Source of the DNA: Pseudobacter ginsenosidimutans
Lineage (GTDB): Bacteria > Bacteroidota > Bacteroidia > Chitinophagales > Chitinophagaceae
Assembly: GCF_007970185.1 (NCBI RefSeq)
Contig: NZ_CP042431.1
Coordinates: 310,001-374,000, forward strand
DNA: 64,000 nt
Direction of reading: 5' to 3'
The stretch's first letter is position 1. Each line of letters begins with the position of its first letter. Positions 56,797 to 64,000 of this stretch are shown piece after piece. The notes under the pieces were generated by a model, which was not told the DNA's origin, did not search any database, and saw only the letters and a list, made by a program, of their open reading frames with translations. Made by a program: the position numbers and the translations under genes.

Positions 56797-59688
56797 TTAT
56801 AGTTCGTCTTTCAGGAATTTGCCGGTGAAACTTTCTTTTACAGTCACCAGGCCTTCAGGAACTCCTTCATATAGAATACGGCCGCCGCCATCACCGCCTT
56901 CCGGGCCAAGGTCGATCAGGTGGTCAGCTACTTTGATCACGTCCATATTGTGCTCTATCACCAGCACTGTATTACCACGCTCTACCAGTTTGTTGAGCAC
57001 GTCCAGCAGGTGCTGGATATCTTCAAAGTGAAGCCCTGTAGTGGGCTCGTCAAGAATATAGAAGGTTTTACCAGTATCACGCTTGCCGAGCTCCGTGGCC
57101 AGCTTCACACGCTGTGCTTCGCCACCACTAAGGGTTACAGCCGATTGTCCAAGTGTGATATAACCCAGTCCTACTTCTTCCAGCACTTTGATCTTGCGAT
57201 AGATGTAAGGTACATTCTCGAAGAATACCACGGCATCTTCCACCGTCATGTCCAGCACATCGCTGATGGATTTGCCTTTGTAACGGATCTCGAGGGTTTC
57301 CCGGTTGTAACGTTTACCCTGACATTTTTCGCAGGGCACATACACATCCGGCAGGAAATTCATTTCAATCACACGCATACCGCCGCCTTCACAAACATCA
57401 CATCTTCCTCCTTTTACATTGAAAGAGAAACGACCTGCGTTGTATCCGCGGATCTTTGCTTCTGGCACAGCTGCAAATAAAGTTCTGATATCTGTAAAGA
57501 AACCACAGTAAGTGGCGGGATTGCTTCTGGGTGTACGTCCGATGGGCGACTGATCGATCTCGATCACCTTATCGATATGCTCCAGTCCTTTTACGGACTT
57601 ATAAGGCATTGGCGTCATGCGGCTGTTGTACGCATGTTTGCTGAGGATGGGATATAATGTTTCATTGATGAGCGTGCTCTTGCCACTACCGCTCACACCG
57701 GTCACCACAATGAATTTCCCCAGCGGGAATTTCACACTCACATCTTTCAGGTTATTGCCTTTGGCTCCTTTGATCTCCAGGAATTTTCCGTTTCCTTTCC
57801 TTCTTTCTTTGGGCACTGCAATGCCGCGATGTCCATTGAGGTAAGAAGATGTAAGGGTATCCAGTTTCAGCAGGCTCTGCGGATTGCCCTGCGCCACTAC
57901 TCTTCCGCCGTGATAACCGGCTTTGGGGCCAATGTCTACCAGGTGGTCCGCAGCCATCATAATATCTTTATCGTGCTCCACAACCAGCACACTGTTGCCG
58001 ATATCCCGGAGGTTCTGCAAAGCAGTGATGAGGCGCTGGTTATCGCGTTGATGCAGTCCGATACTGGGCTCGTCCAGAATATAGGTGATACCCTGCAATT
58101 GTGATCCGATCTGCGTGGCCAGCCTGATACGCTGGCTCTCTCCTCCGCTCAGGGTGCGGCTGGCGCGGTTCAGCGTGAGATAGGTCAGGCCCACGTCAAG
58201 CAGGAACTGTACTCTTTCACGGATCTCTTTGAGGATATCTTTCGCAATCACATTTTGTTTATCGCTCAGTCTGTCTTCAATATTATTGAACCAGACCATG
58301 AGTTTATCGAGATTGAATTCGCTGAGTTCGGAAATATTCTTTCCGTCCACTTTGAACCAGAGACTTTCTTTTTTCAGCCTGGCCCCATCGCAGGTGGGAC
58401 ATGCTTTCAATTCCATGAACTGCTCTACCCATTGGCGGATGGCATCGCTGGAACTGGCCGCGAACCAGCGTTTGAGCTGGGGCACGATACCTTCGAACTC
58501 CGTCATGTATAAGTTAGCCTCAGTATCCACCGTATCAAAATCGAGGTGCTCATCTTCTTCCGGGCCGGTTTCGTTGCCGTACAACAAAATATTCATGGCT
58601 TTGGCGGGAAGGTCCTTTACCGGCACATCCATTTTGAATTTATGTTTCTTCGCCAGTTGCTGTACCTGTTTAAAGATGGTGTTCTCCCTTTCTTCGCCCA
58701 ATGGTGCGATACCGCCTTCATTAATACTGCGTTCAGGATCCGGTATGATCGCGTCCATGCTTACCTGGTAGACTACCCCAAGTCCTTTGCAGGTGGGGCA
58801 TGCTCCGTAAGGACTGTTGAACGAAAATGAGTTGGGAGAAGGTTCTTCGTAACTGATGCCTGTGTCTTCGCACATCAGTTGTTTGGAGTACTGGATCACT
58901 TTATCGCTGTCGTTCACCAGGAGGAACATCAGGTCTTTGCCGGTCTGCAAGGTTTTCTGAACACTCTGGCTGAGGCGGAGTTTCATATCAGGTGTAACAG
59001 GGAGTCTGTCTACCACTACTTCGATATCATGGATCTTGTAACGGTCAACCTGCATCTTCGGCACCAGGTCTTTCACTTCACCGTCTACCCTCACCTTGAG
59101 GTACCCTTTCTTACGGATATCTTCAAACAGCTCGCGGTAGTGTCCCTTACGGCCACGCACAAGTGGAGCCAGGAGGGTGATCTTTTTTCCGGTGAAACGC
59201 TGGAACACGTTGCTCACGATCTCCTCTTCGGAGAACTTCACCATTTTTTTCCCGGTATTGTAACTGTAAGCTTCGCCGATACGTGCGTACAGGAGACGCA
59301 TGAAATCGTATACCTCGGTGATAGTGCCTACGGTTGAGCGCGGGTTTTTATTGGTGGTTTTCTGTTCGATGGAGATAACGGGGGAAAGCCCGGTGATCTT
59401 ATCTACATCCGGTCTTTCCATATCGCCGATGAACTGTCTGGCATAAGCGCCGAAACTTTCCATGTAGCGGCGTTGCCCTTCGGCATAAATGGTATCGAAG
59501 GCGAGGGATGATTTTCCGCTGCCGGAGATACCTGTGATCACCACTAATTTATTTTTTGGAATACTGATGTCGATATTCTTGAGATTGTGTACCCGGGCTC
59601 CAAAGACATCGATCATTTCCTGCTGTGTGGTTCCGTTATTTTGTCCGTTTTCACCTGACACTGCCTTGTTTACTTTCACATTTGCCAT
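56797..59688 (-). CDS. uvrA: Excinuclease ABC subunit A
   Basis: A 963-residue damage-recognition ATPase of nucleotide excision repair. Two ABC halves: first Walker [13 protein letters not shown], second [12 protein letters not shown]; signatures [12 protein letters not shown] and [12 protein letters not shown]. Zinc modules are visible as CPTCKG and CPTCDG in the first half and CDVCEGGG plus [10 protein letters not shown] in the second. It pairs with the 5'-nucleotidase downstream. Confidence 0.97.
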   Translation of the reverse strand: MANVKVNKAVSGENGQNNGTTQQEMIDVFGARVHNLKNIDISIPKNKLVVITGISGSGKSSLAFDTIYAEGQRRYMESFGAYARQFIGDMERPDVDKITGLSPVISIEQKTTNKNPRSTVGTITEVYDFMRLLYARIGEAYSYNTGKKMVKFSEEEIVSNVFQRFTGKKITLLAPLVRGRKGHYRELFEDIRKKGYLKVRVDGEVKDLVPKMQVDRYKIHDIEVVVDRLPVTPDMKLRLSQSVQKTLQTGKDLMFLLVNDSDKVIQYSKQLMCEDTGISYEEPSPNSFSFNSPYGACPTCKGLGVVYQVSMDAIIPDPERSINEGGIAPLGEERENTIFKQVQQLAKKHKFKMDVPVKDLPAKAMNILLYGNETGPEEDEHLDFDTVDTEANLYMTEFEGIVPQLKRWFAASSSDAIRQWVEQFMELKACPTCDGARLKKESLWFKVDGKNISELSEFNLDKLMVWFNNIEDRLSDKQNVIAKDILKEIRERVQFLLDVGLTYLTLNRASRTLSGGESQRIRLATQIGSQLQGITYILDEPSIGLHQRDNQRLITALQNLRDIGNSVLVVEHDKDIMMAADHLVDIGPKAGYHGGRVVAQGNPQSLLKLDTLTSSYLNGHRGIAVPKERRKGNGKFLEIKGAKGNNLKDVSVKFPLGKFIVVTGVSGSGKSTLINETLYPILSKHAYNSRMTPMPYKSVKGLEHIDKVIEIDQSPIGRTPRSNPATYCGFFTDIRTLFAAVPEAKIRGYNAGRFSFNVKGGRCDVCEGGGMRVIEMNFLPDVYVPCEKCQGKRYNRETLEIRYKGKSISDVLDMTVEDAVVFFENVPYIYRKIKVLEEVGLGYITLGQSAVTLSGGEAQRVKLATELGKRDTGKTFYILDEPTTGLHFEDIQHLLDVLNKLVERGNTVLVIEHNMDVIKVADHLIDLGPEGGDGGGRILYEGVPEGLVTVKESFTGKFLKDEL

Positions 59689-60039
59689 AATTGCAGAGGC
59701 TGTATTTAAATTTTTTCCGGGATGAGGTTTTAGTGAGATATATACACAAATTGCAGTCCCAACCGGGAAAACATCAAAGATAAGAACAAAAGGCGGGCGG
59801 AAAAGTTGTAGAAGTCTTACTACTTTTTAGCATTCAGGTTCAATGAGATAGGTGACAAAATGGGAATGTGGTACAAAAATTGAAAGCGCAAGGATGAGTT
59901 TTCAAGATCAGGTGGATATTCTGATTTTCGGATTGTAACTAATTTTGATGAGTTTTGCAGCATCATAAAGCCCGCTCTGATAATTAGCGAACACTCAGTT
60001 CATTAGAAAGTTACCTTGATTACATTAAAAAAAAAGACT
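59689..60039. other. 351-base divergent intergenic region
   Basis: Between uvrA and the OmpA gene. I see no gene or RNA. The one recognisable element is the -7 box TAATTTTG (59940-59947), an exact TAnnTTTG match 92 bases before the OmpA ATG, with no good TTG upstream. Confidence 0.45.
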
Positions 60040-60717
60040 ATGAAATTACTTAAAAACACCCTGACAGGACTTATGGCAGCATCAGTTTTATTAGCTGGCT
60101 GCAGCAGCATGAACAAAACTCAAAAAGGAGCAGTGATCGGAACGGCAGGTGGCGCCGCGGCAGGTGCCATCATCGGTAAAGTGGCAGGTAATGCGGCACT
60201 GGGCGCTATCATTGGTGCTGCAGTAGGTGGTGTAACCGGTACTGTGATCGGTAAGAAAATGGACAAACAGGCTGCTGAGATCAAGAACGAAGTACCAGGT
60301 GCTACCGTTGAGCGTGTTGGCGAAGGTATCGTTGTTGAGTTTGCAGACAAGAATGCCGTATTGTTCGGTTTCGACAAGGCAGACCTCACTCCTGCAACAG
60401 AGAACAGCCTGAACAAACTGGTTCAGATCCTGAAAGAGTATCCTGATACCAATATCGAGGTTCAGGGGCATACTGATTCAAGAGGTACCGATGAGTACAA
60501 CATGCAGCTTTCCCAGAGAAGGGCAACTTCAGTGGCCGGTTACCTCACCAGGAATGGTGTTGCTTCAGGCCGTGTAACTACCAAAGGTTATGGTGAATCA
60601 GCTCCCGTGGCTACCAATGACACAGACGAAGGCCGCGCACAAAACCGTCGCGTGAACTTCCTGATCACAGCCAACGAGAAAATGAAATCTGATGCCAAGA
60701 AAGAATCGAACAATTAA
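60040..60717 (+). CDS. OmpA family peptidoglycan-associated lipoprotein
   Basis: A 225-residue lipoprotein (lipobox VLLAGC, Cys21). A Gly/Ala-rich glycine-zipper segment (GAVIGTAGGAAAGAIIGKVAG, then GTVIGKKMDKQ) precedes an OmpA domain (about 105-215) with the peptidoglycan motif VQGHTDSRGTDEYNMQLSQRRATSVAGYL and the closing NRRVNFLI. It ties the outer membrane to the cell wall. The ATG at 60040 was preferred to the upstream frame. Confidence 0.94.
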   Translation: MKLLKNTLTGLMAASVLLAGCSSMNKTQKGAVIGTAGGAAAGAIIGKVAGNAALGAIIGAAVGGVTGTVIGKKMDKQAAEIKNEVPGATVERVGEGIVVEFADKNAVLFGFDKADLTPATENSLNKLVQILKEYPDTNIEVQGHTDSRGTDEYNMQLSQRRATSVAGYLTRNGVASGRVTTKGYGESAPVATNDTDEGRAQNRRVNFLITANEKMKSDAKKESNN

Positions 60718-60848
60718 TTAGCATATTATACGTTTTTGCATATTGTGCTTATTAACATGGGAAAATTGAAATTAAACAGGGCATCCGAGATCAATTACTT
60801 ATTTATAATCCAGCCCTAATTTCAATTCTTAAATAAAAAAACCAAAAA

Positions 60849-61490
60849 ATGAAAAGGAAATTTTTGGCTCTTAGCGCAGTTTTAGCTCTGATGGCAGGTG
60901 CAGCAACCGCACAGAACAAAACCACTTTCGGTGTTCGTGCAGGTGTGAACTTCACTAACTTGAATGGCGAGATTGGAGGAAATGATCTAGATCTCAAAAT
61001 GAAAGCTGGTTTCCACGTAGGTGTGAACGCTGAAATTCCTCTTGCAGATGAATTCTTCATTCAGCCAGGTGTTCTGTTCAGCACAAAAGGAGCGAAAGCA
61101 GACGAAGGCGATGGAAAAATCAACATCTCCTATGCTGAAGTTCCTGTGAACTTCCTGTATAAACCAGAAGTTGGAACAGGCAGGCTTCTCCTTGGTGTAG
61201 GCCCCTATCTTGGAATCGCTGTAGGCGGTAAATTCAAAGGAGATGGAGATGACATGGATATTGAATTCACCAATGATGTTGAGAATGAGAATGAATATTT
61301 GTATTCAATGAAACGTCTCGACTTCGGTGGAAACCTTTTGTTTGGTTATGAATTTACCAACAAATTCTCAGTTCAGTTGAACGCTCAGTTGGGTATGGCA
61401 AACCTGTCCCCAAAATTCCAGGGCGAAAAGCTGGATGACACCAAAATGAAAAATACTTCATTTGGTGTATCTGTAGGCTACAGATTCTAA
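60849..61490 (+). CDS. PorT-like outer-membrane beta-barrel protein
   Basis: A 213-residue barrel with signal peptide (FLALSAVLALMAGAATAQ) and strands typical of the PorT/outer-membrane beta-barrel family (TTFGVRAGVNFTNLNG, FHVGVNAEIPLADEFFIQPGVLFSTKGAK, LLLGVGPYLGIAVGGKFKG), ending in an aromatic residue as barrels do (GVSVGYRF). It has its own terminator. Function is not known. Confidence 0.87.
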   Translation: MKRKFLALSAVLALMAGAATAQNKTTFGVRAGVNFTNLNGEIGGNDLDLKMKAGFHVGVNAEIPLADEFFIQPGVLFSTKGAKADEGDGKINISYAEVPVNFLYKPEVGTGRLLLGVGPYLGIAVGGKFKGDGDDMDIEFTNDVENENEYLYSMKRLDFGGNLLFGYEFTNKFSVQLNAQLGMANLSPKFQGEKLDDTKMKNTSFGVSVGYRF

Positions 61491-61515
61491 TCGGTCTCAT
61501 TCCGCCGTAATAACA

Positions 61516-61545
61516 ACCTGGAGACTTCGGTCTCCAGGTTTTTTT
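61516..61545 (+). terminator. Terminator of the PorT-like gene
   Basis: Perfect 10-bp stem ACCTGGAGAC and GTCTCCAGGT with an extra-stable TTCG loop, followed by seven T. Confidence 0.92.
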
Positions 61546-61591
61546 GTTTATTTCGATTTGCTCATTATCTTTGCACCAGTTCTTTTTACAT

Positions 61592-61712
61592 CTCTTATCA
61601 AGAAAGGCAGAGGGAAATGGCCCGATGAAGCCTTGACAACCTATTCTTTACGACAGCAATGCCGGAAAGAAAAAGGTGCCAATACCACCGTTTAACAACG
61701 GACTGATAAGTC
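61592..61712 (+). promoter_or_regulatory. SAM-I riboswitch aptamer (S box)
   Basis: The S-box core is present in order: P1 5' strand CTTATC (61594-61599), AGGCAGAGGG, the conserved GGCCCGATGA with kink-turn partner AGCC, CAACC, then AAGGTGCCAAT (61673-61683) and the P1 3' strand GATAAG (61705-61710). It senses S-adenosylmethionine and here precedes methionine genes. The expression platform is the terminator that follows, making this an OFF switch: high SAM, termination. Confidence 0.92.
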
Positions 61713-61756
61713 AGATAATAGCTTCAAACAATACGACCTCAAAACATATTGAAAAG

Positions 61757-61787
61757 CTCTTCCTGACTATCGGAAGAGTTTTTTTTT
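61757..61787 (+). terminator. SAM-riboswitch-controlled terminator
   Basis: Stem CTCTTCC and GGAAGAG around TGACTATC, then nine T. CTGACTATC (61763-61771) can instead pair with GATA-A-GTCAG (61705-61714), which includes the P1 3' strand. When SAM stabilises P1 the terminator forms; without SAM the antiterminator wins. The start of the regulated gene is 172 bases further on. Confidence 0.87.
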
Positions 61788-61959
61788 GCCCCTACCGGCA
61801 CGCTTGCCAGCTCCGGTATCTCCGCAAATCAACGCTCTCCGATCGTTCTCCACTCTTGATAATGGCTGTCGCAGAACACTGTTTATTCAACAATCATCAA
61901 CGATGGTGCTGACTGAAAAAACACAACAACAAAAGCACTCATCACAAAAACTGTTTATC

Positions 61960-63147
61960 ATGCAAGCGACAACACAACTCATTCACAGCATCCCCGTTGA
62001 TCCATTGACCGGAGCTGTATCCGTGCCCATCTATCAGACTTCCACCTTCGTGCAGGATGCACCGGGTGTGAATAAAGGGTACGACTATGCGCGCAGCGGT
62101 AATCCCACACGCGCCACACTGGAATCACTGATCGCGCAGCTCGAAGGCGGCGCAACCGGCCTCGCATTCGCATCAGGTCTCGCAGCCATCGACGCCGTTG
62201 CCAAACTTCTCAAAACAGGAGACGAGATCGTTGCTGTAGATGATATCTATGGCGGCGCCTACCGCCTCTTCACACAGGTGTATGAACAATTCGGTATCAA
62301 GATCAATTTTGTTGACACATCCGATCCCGCCAAAGTACTGGATGCCATCACACCAAAAACAAAACTGATCTGGCTGGAAACACCTACCAATCCCACTTTG
62401 AAGATCTCAGACATCGAAGCCATTGCGAAGATCGCCAAAGCAAGCAATGCCTGGCTTTGTGTTGACAATACTTTCGCTACTCCCGCCCTGCAACAACCGC
62501 TGTTGCTCGGAGCCGATATTGTTGTACACTCTGCCACAAAATATCTCGGAGGCCATAGCGATCTGATCGCCGGACTGGTAGTAACCAAGGATCCCGAGCT
62601 CGGCGCACGCATCAAATTCTATCAGAATGCAACCGGTAATATCCTCGGGCCATTCGACAGCTGGCTGGTGATCCGCGGCATCGAAACATTACACCTCCGC
62701 ATCCGCCAGCACAGTGAAAGCGCACTCGCAATTGCAAAATACCTGGAGCAGCATCCTGCAGTTGACAAAGTGTATTATCCCGGCCTCGCATCACATCCCA
62801 ATCACGCAACAGCTAAAAAGCAATCTAAAGGTTTTGGCGGTATCGTAAGCTTCTCACTGAAGCAGGACCATCTCGATGCAGCCACTGCACTGGTTACATC
62901 CACTAAATTATTCAAGCTGGCCGAAAGCCTCGGCGGCATCAAGAGCCTTGTGAGCCATCCGGCCAGCATGACGCATAAATCCATCCCCGCTGAAAAGCGC
63001 CAGGCGGCGGGTGTTTCAGACAGCCTCATCAGACTCAGTCTCGGACTCGAAGATGTTCAGGACCTGATCAGCGATCTCGATCAAGCATTCAATACCAGCG
63101 CTGCCAAACTCGAAAAATCAAATACTCATCAAGTAGCAGCCTGTTAA
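61960..63147 (+). CDS. Cystathionine gamma-synthase/O-acylhomoserine sulfhydrylase family PLP enzyme
   Basis: A 395-residue PLP enzyme of the Cys/Met metabolism family. PLP is bound at Lys194 ([13 protein letters not shown]); other motifs are [19 protein letters not shown] and [13 protein letters not shown]. It probably makes cystathionine or homocysteine from an O-acylhomoserine, although a gamma-lyase is possible; the subfamily cannot be settled by eye. The first ATG giving the family start ([19 protein letters not shown]) is 61960; the longer frame begins in the riboswitch terminator. It is the first gene under SAM control. Confidence 0.93.
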   Translation: MQATTQLIHSIPVDPLTGAVSVPIYQTSTFVQDAPGVNKGYDYARSGNPTRATLESLIAQLEGGATGLAFASGLAAIDAVAKLLKTGDEIVAVDDIYGGAYRLFTQVYEQFGIKINFVDTSDPAKVLDAITPKTKLIWLETPTNPTLKISDIEAIAKIAKASNAWLCVDNTFATPALQQPLLLGADIVVHSATKYLGGHSDLIAGLVVTKDPELGARIKFYQNATGNILGPFDSWLVIRGIETLHLRIRQHSESALAIAKYLEQHPAVDKVYYPGLASHPNHATAKKQSKGFGGIVSFSLKQDHLDAATALVTSTKLFKLAESLGGIKSLVSHPASMTHKSIPAEKRQAAGVSDSLIRLSLGLEDVQDLISDLDQAFNTSAAKLEKSNTHQVAAC

Positions 63148-63159
63148 GTTTCAAATATT

Positions 63160-63600
63160 ATGAGCCAGGAAATAATCAAAACGTACAAAGACATCGACCG
63201 GACCATTTTGAAAGGCATCCCGAACCCTACAGACCAGGCGTACGAGATCAAGATCAAAATCCCCGAATTCACCTTCCTCGGTGTAAAAGAGCAACCGGAC
63301 TTTGCAGTGATCTACCTCACCTTCTATCCCGGAAAAAAAGTGATAGAACTGAAATCACTCAAACAATACATCTTCCAGCTGCGAAACATCGTTGCCTCCT
63401 ACGAGCGACTGATCAATATCATTTATGATGATCTCCAGGCAGCTTACGAACCAGCGCGAATGCGGCTCGTAATGATCTGCAATCCCAGAGGCGGCATCAG
63501 CTCCAAGCTGACTATCGACTCAGACTGGAAGATCCGCGGCGGAAAAGAAGCCTTCAATGACTGGAAACTCATTGAAGACGAATGGGAAGTAACCATGTAA
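63160..63600 (+). CDS. QueF-like T-fold protein lacking the catalytic cysteine
   Basis: A 146-residue homologue of QueF, the NADPH-dependent reductase that makes preQ1. The family frame is clear (GIPNPTDQAYEIKIKIPEFTFL; VIELKSLKQYIFQLRN; NPRGGIS). But the catalytic motif FTSLCPxTGQPD is changed to FTFLGVKEQPD: Cys (55 in Bacillus) is Gly41 and the loop is two residues shorter. The HGDFHED motif is IVASYER: His96 is Tyr81, although the substrate Glu97 is kept (Glu82). Asp of QPD is kept (Asp47). It cannot form the thioimide, so it must do something other than nitrile reduction. It lies 12 bases after the SAM-regulated enzyme and 39 bases before homoserine dehydrogenase, implying a methionine-linked role. 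Confidence 0.85.
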   Translation: MSQEIIKTYKDIDRTILKGIPNPTDQAYEIKIKIPEFTFLGVKEQPDFAVIYLTFYPGKKVIELKSLKQYIFQLRNIVASYERLINIIYDDLQAAYEPARMRLVMICNPRGGISSKLTIDSDWKIRGGKEAFNDWKLIEDEWEVTM

Positions 63601-63639
63601 TCTGTATCTAATAAAACACTCAATATATAATCATCAACG

Positions 63640-64000
63640 ATGGACGCACACAAACAATTGACGATCGGCTTATTCGGTTTTGGCGTAGTGGGCGAAGGAC
63701 TTTACAAAGTGCTGCAGCAAACGCCTTCACTGAAAGCCAGCATAAAGAAGGTATGTATCAAGAACCCGGAAAAGAAACGCAACGCACCCGATTCTCTCTT
63801 CACAACAGATAAAGACGTTCTGCTCAATGATCCCGAGATCAATGTGATCGTGGAAGTGATCAATGAATCCGAGAATGCTTTCCATATCGTTTCCACTGCT
63901 CTGAAGAATGGAAAAGATGTTGTAAGCGCCAGCAAGAAAATGATTGCAGAACACCTGCCTGAATTGCTGGAACTGCAAAAACAAACAGACCGCTCCTTCC
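63640..64000 (+). CDS. Homoserine dehydrogenase, partial (runs off the window)
   Basis: The first 120 residues of homoserine dehydrogenase, which converts aspartate semialdehyde to homoserine for methionine and threonine. The N-terminal NAD(P) fold is TIGLFGFGVVGEGLYKVL, followed by VIVEVINE and GKDVVSASKKMIAEH, as in the family. It continues past the right edge, so catalytic and any ACT domains are unseen. Part of the SAM-led cluster. Confidence 0.88.
   Translation, partial: MDAHKQLTIGLFGFGVVGEGLYKVLQQTPSLKASIKKVCIKNPEKKRNAPDSLFTTDKDVLLNDPEINVIVEVINESENAFHIVSTALKNGKDVVSASKKMIAEHLPELLELQKQTDRSF

Noticed and set aside
61786-61959. Longer N-terminus for the methionine-pathway PLP enzyme
   Set aside because: It would start in the riboswitch terminator, and the added 58 residues do not match the family.
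1-64000. CRISPR arrays, tRNA or rRNA genes, IS elements, prophage
   Set aside because: No spaced repeats, tRNA cloverleaf, rRNA segment, transposase or integrase could be recognised on reading both strands.

Overview
The window looks like chromosomal DNA from a Bacteroidota bacterium, most likely family Chitinophagaceae. The support is a SusC/SusD pair behind a FecI/FecR sigma/anti-sigma pair, type IX secretion (T9SS) sorting tails, GldA and GldF/GldG-like proteins, a DUF6089-type barrel, and promoters of the Bacteroidota form TAnnTTTG. I see no phage, transposase, CRISPR array, rRNA or tRNA. Most of the window is ordinary core genome with a few accessory islands.

Layout. 1-17.8 kb is one long minus-strand block. 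Read in its own direction it runs: ECF sigma, FecR, hairpin, SusC, SusD, DUF4397-type lipoprotein, GldA-like ATPase, a GldF-GldG fusion, two tandem short MutS-like ATPases, terminator, a Tricorn-like protease and a second ECF sigma. 17.9-22.7 kb has a YjbR/MmcQ gene facing two amidohydrolase genes, the larger broken by a one-base frameshift. 22.8-25.2 kb is deoC, a SPOR protein and an M20 amidohydrolase. 25.2-29.7 kb is a YtrA-type operon with two ABC transporters, a GntR repressor and a clear promoter/operator. 29.9-34.8 kb carries a malic enzyme-phosphotransacetylase fusion, MlaE/MlaF and sucD. 35.1-37.8 kb holds two tandem T9SS-sorted paralogues around an inverted-repeat element. 38.0-45.2 kb holds a 2023-residue alpha-2-macroglobulin and an FAD oxidoreductase. 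45.2-48.4 kb is an A+T-richer accessory stretch with an AraC regulator, a two-gene unit of small membrane protein plus unusual lipoprotein, and an MtfA-like peptidase. 48.6-61.5 kb is mostly housekeeping (aspS, rarA, uvrA, a 5'-nucleotidase) plus envelope proteins, including a protein that is little more than a T9SS sorting domain. 61.6-64.0 kb is a SAM-I riboswitch-led methionine cluster: a gamma-synthase/lyase, a QueF-like protein lacking its catalytic cysteine, and the start of homoserine dehydrogenase.

Main points of interest are the Cys-less QueF paralogue inside the methionine operon, the frameshift in the large amidohydrolase, the self-regulated YtrA operon with its operator just downstream of the -7 box, the tandem short MutS pair joined to Gld-type transport genes, the lipoprotein with a hydrophobic Cys-bounded segment beside a small membrane protein, and several palindromic elements. 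Start codons were often moved downstream of the longest frame, to the first ATG giving a sensible signal peptide or family N-terminus.
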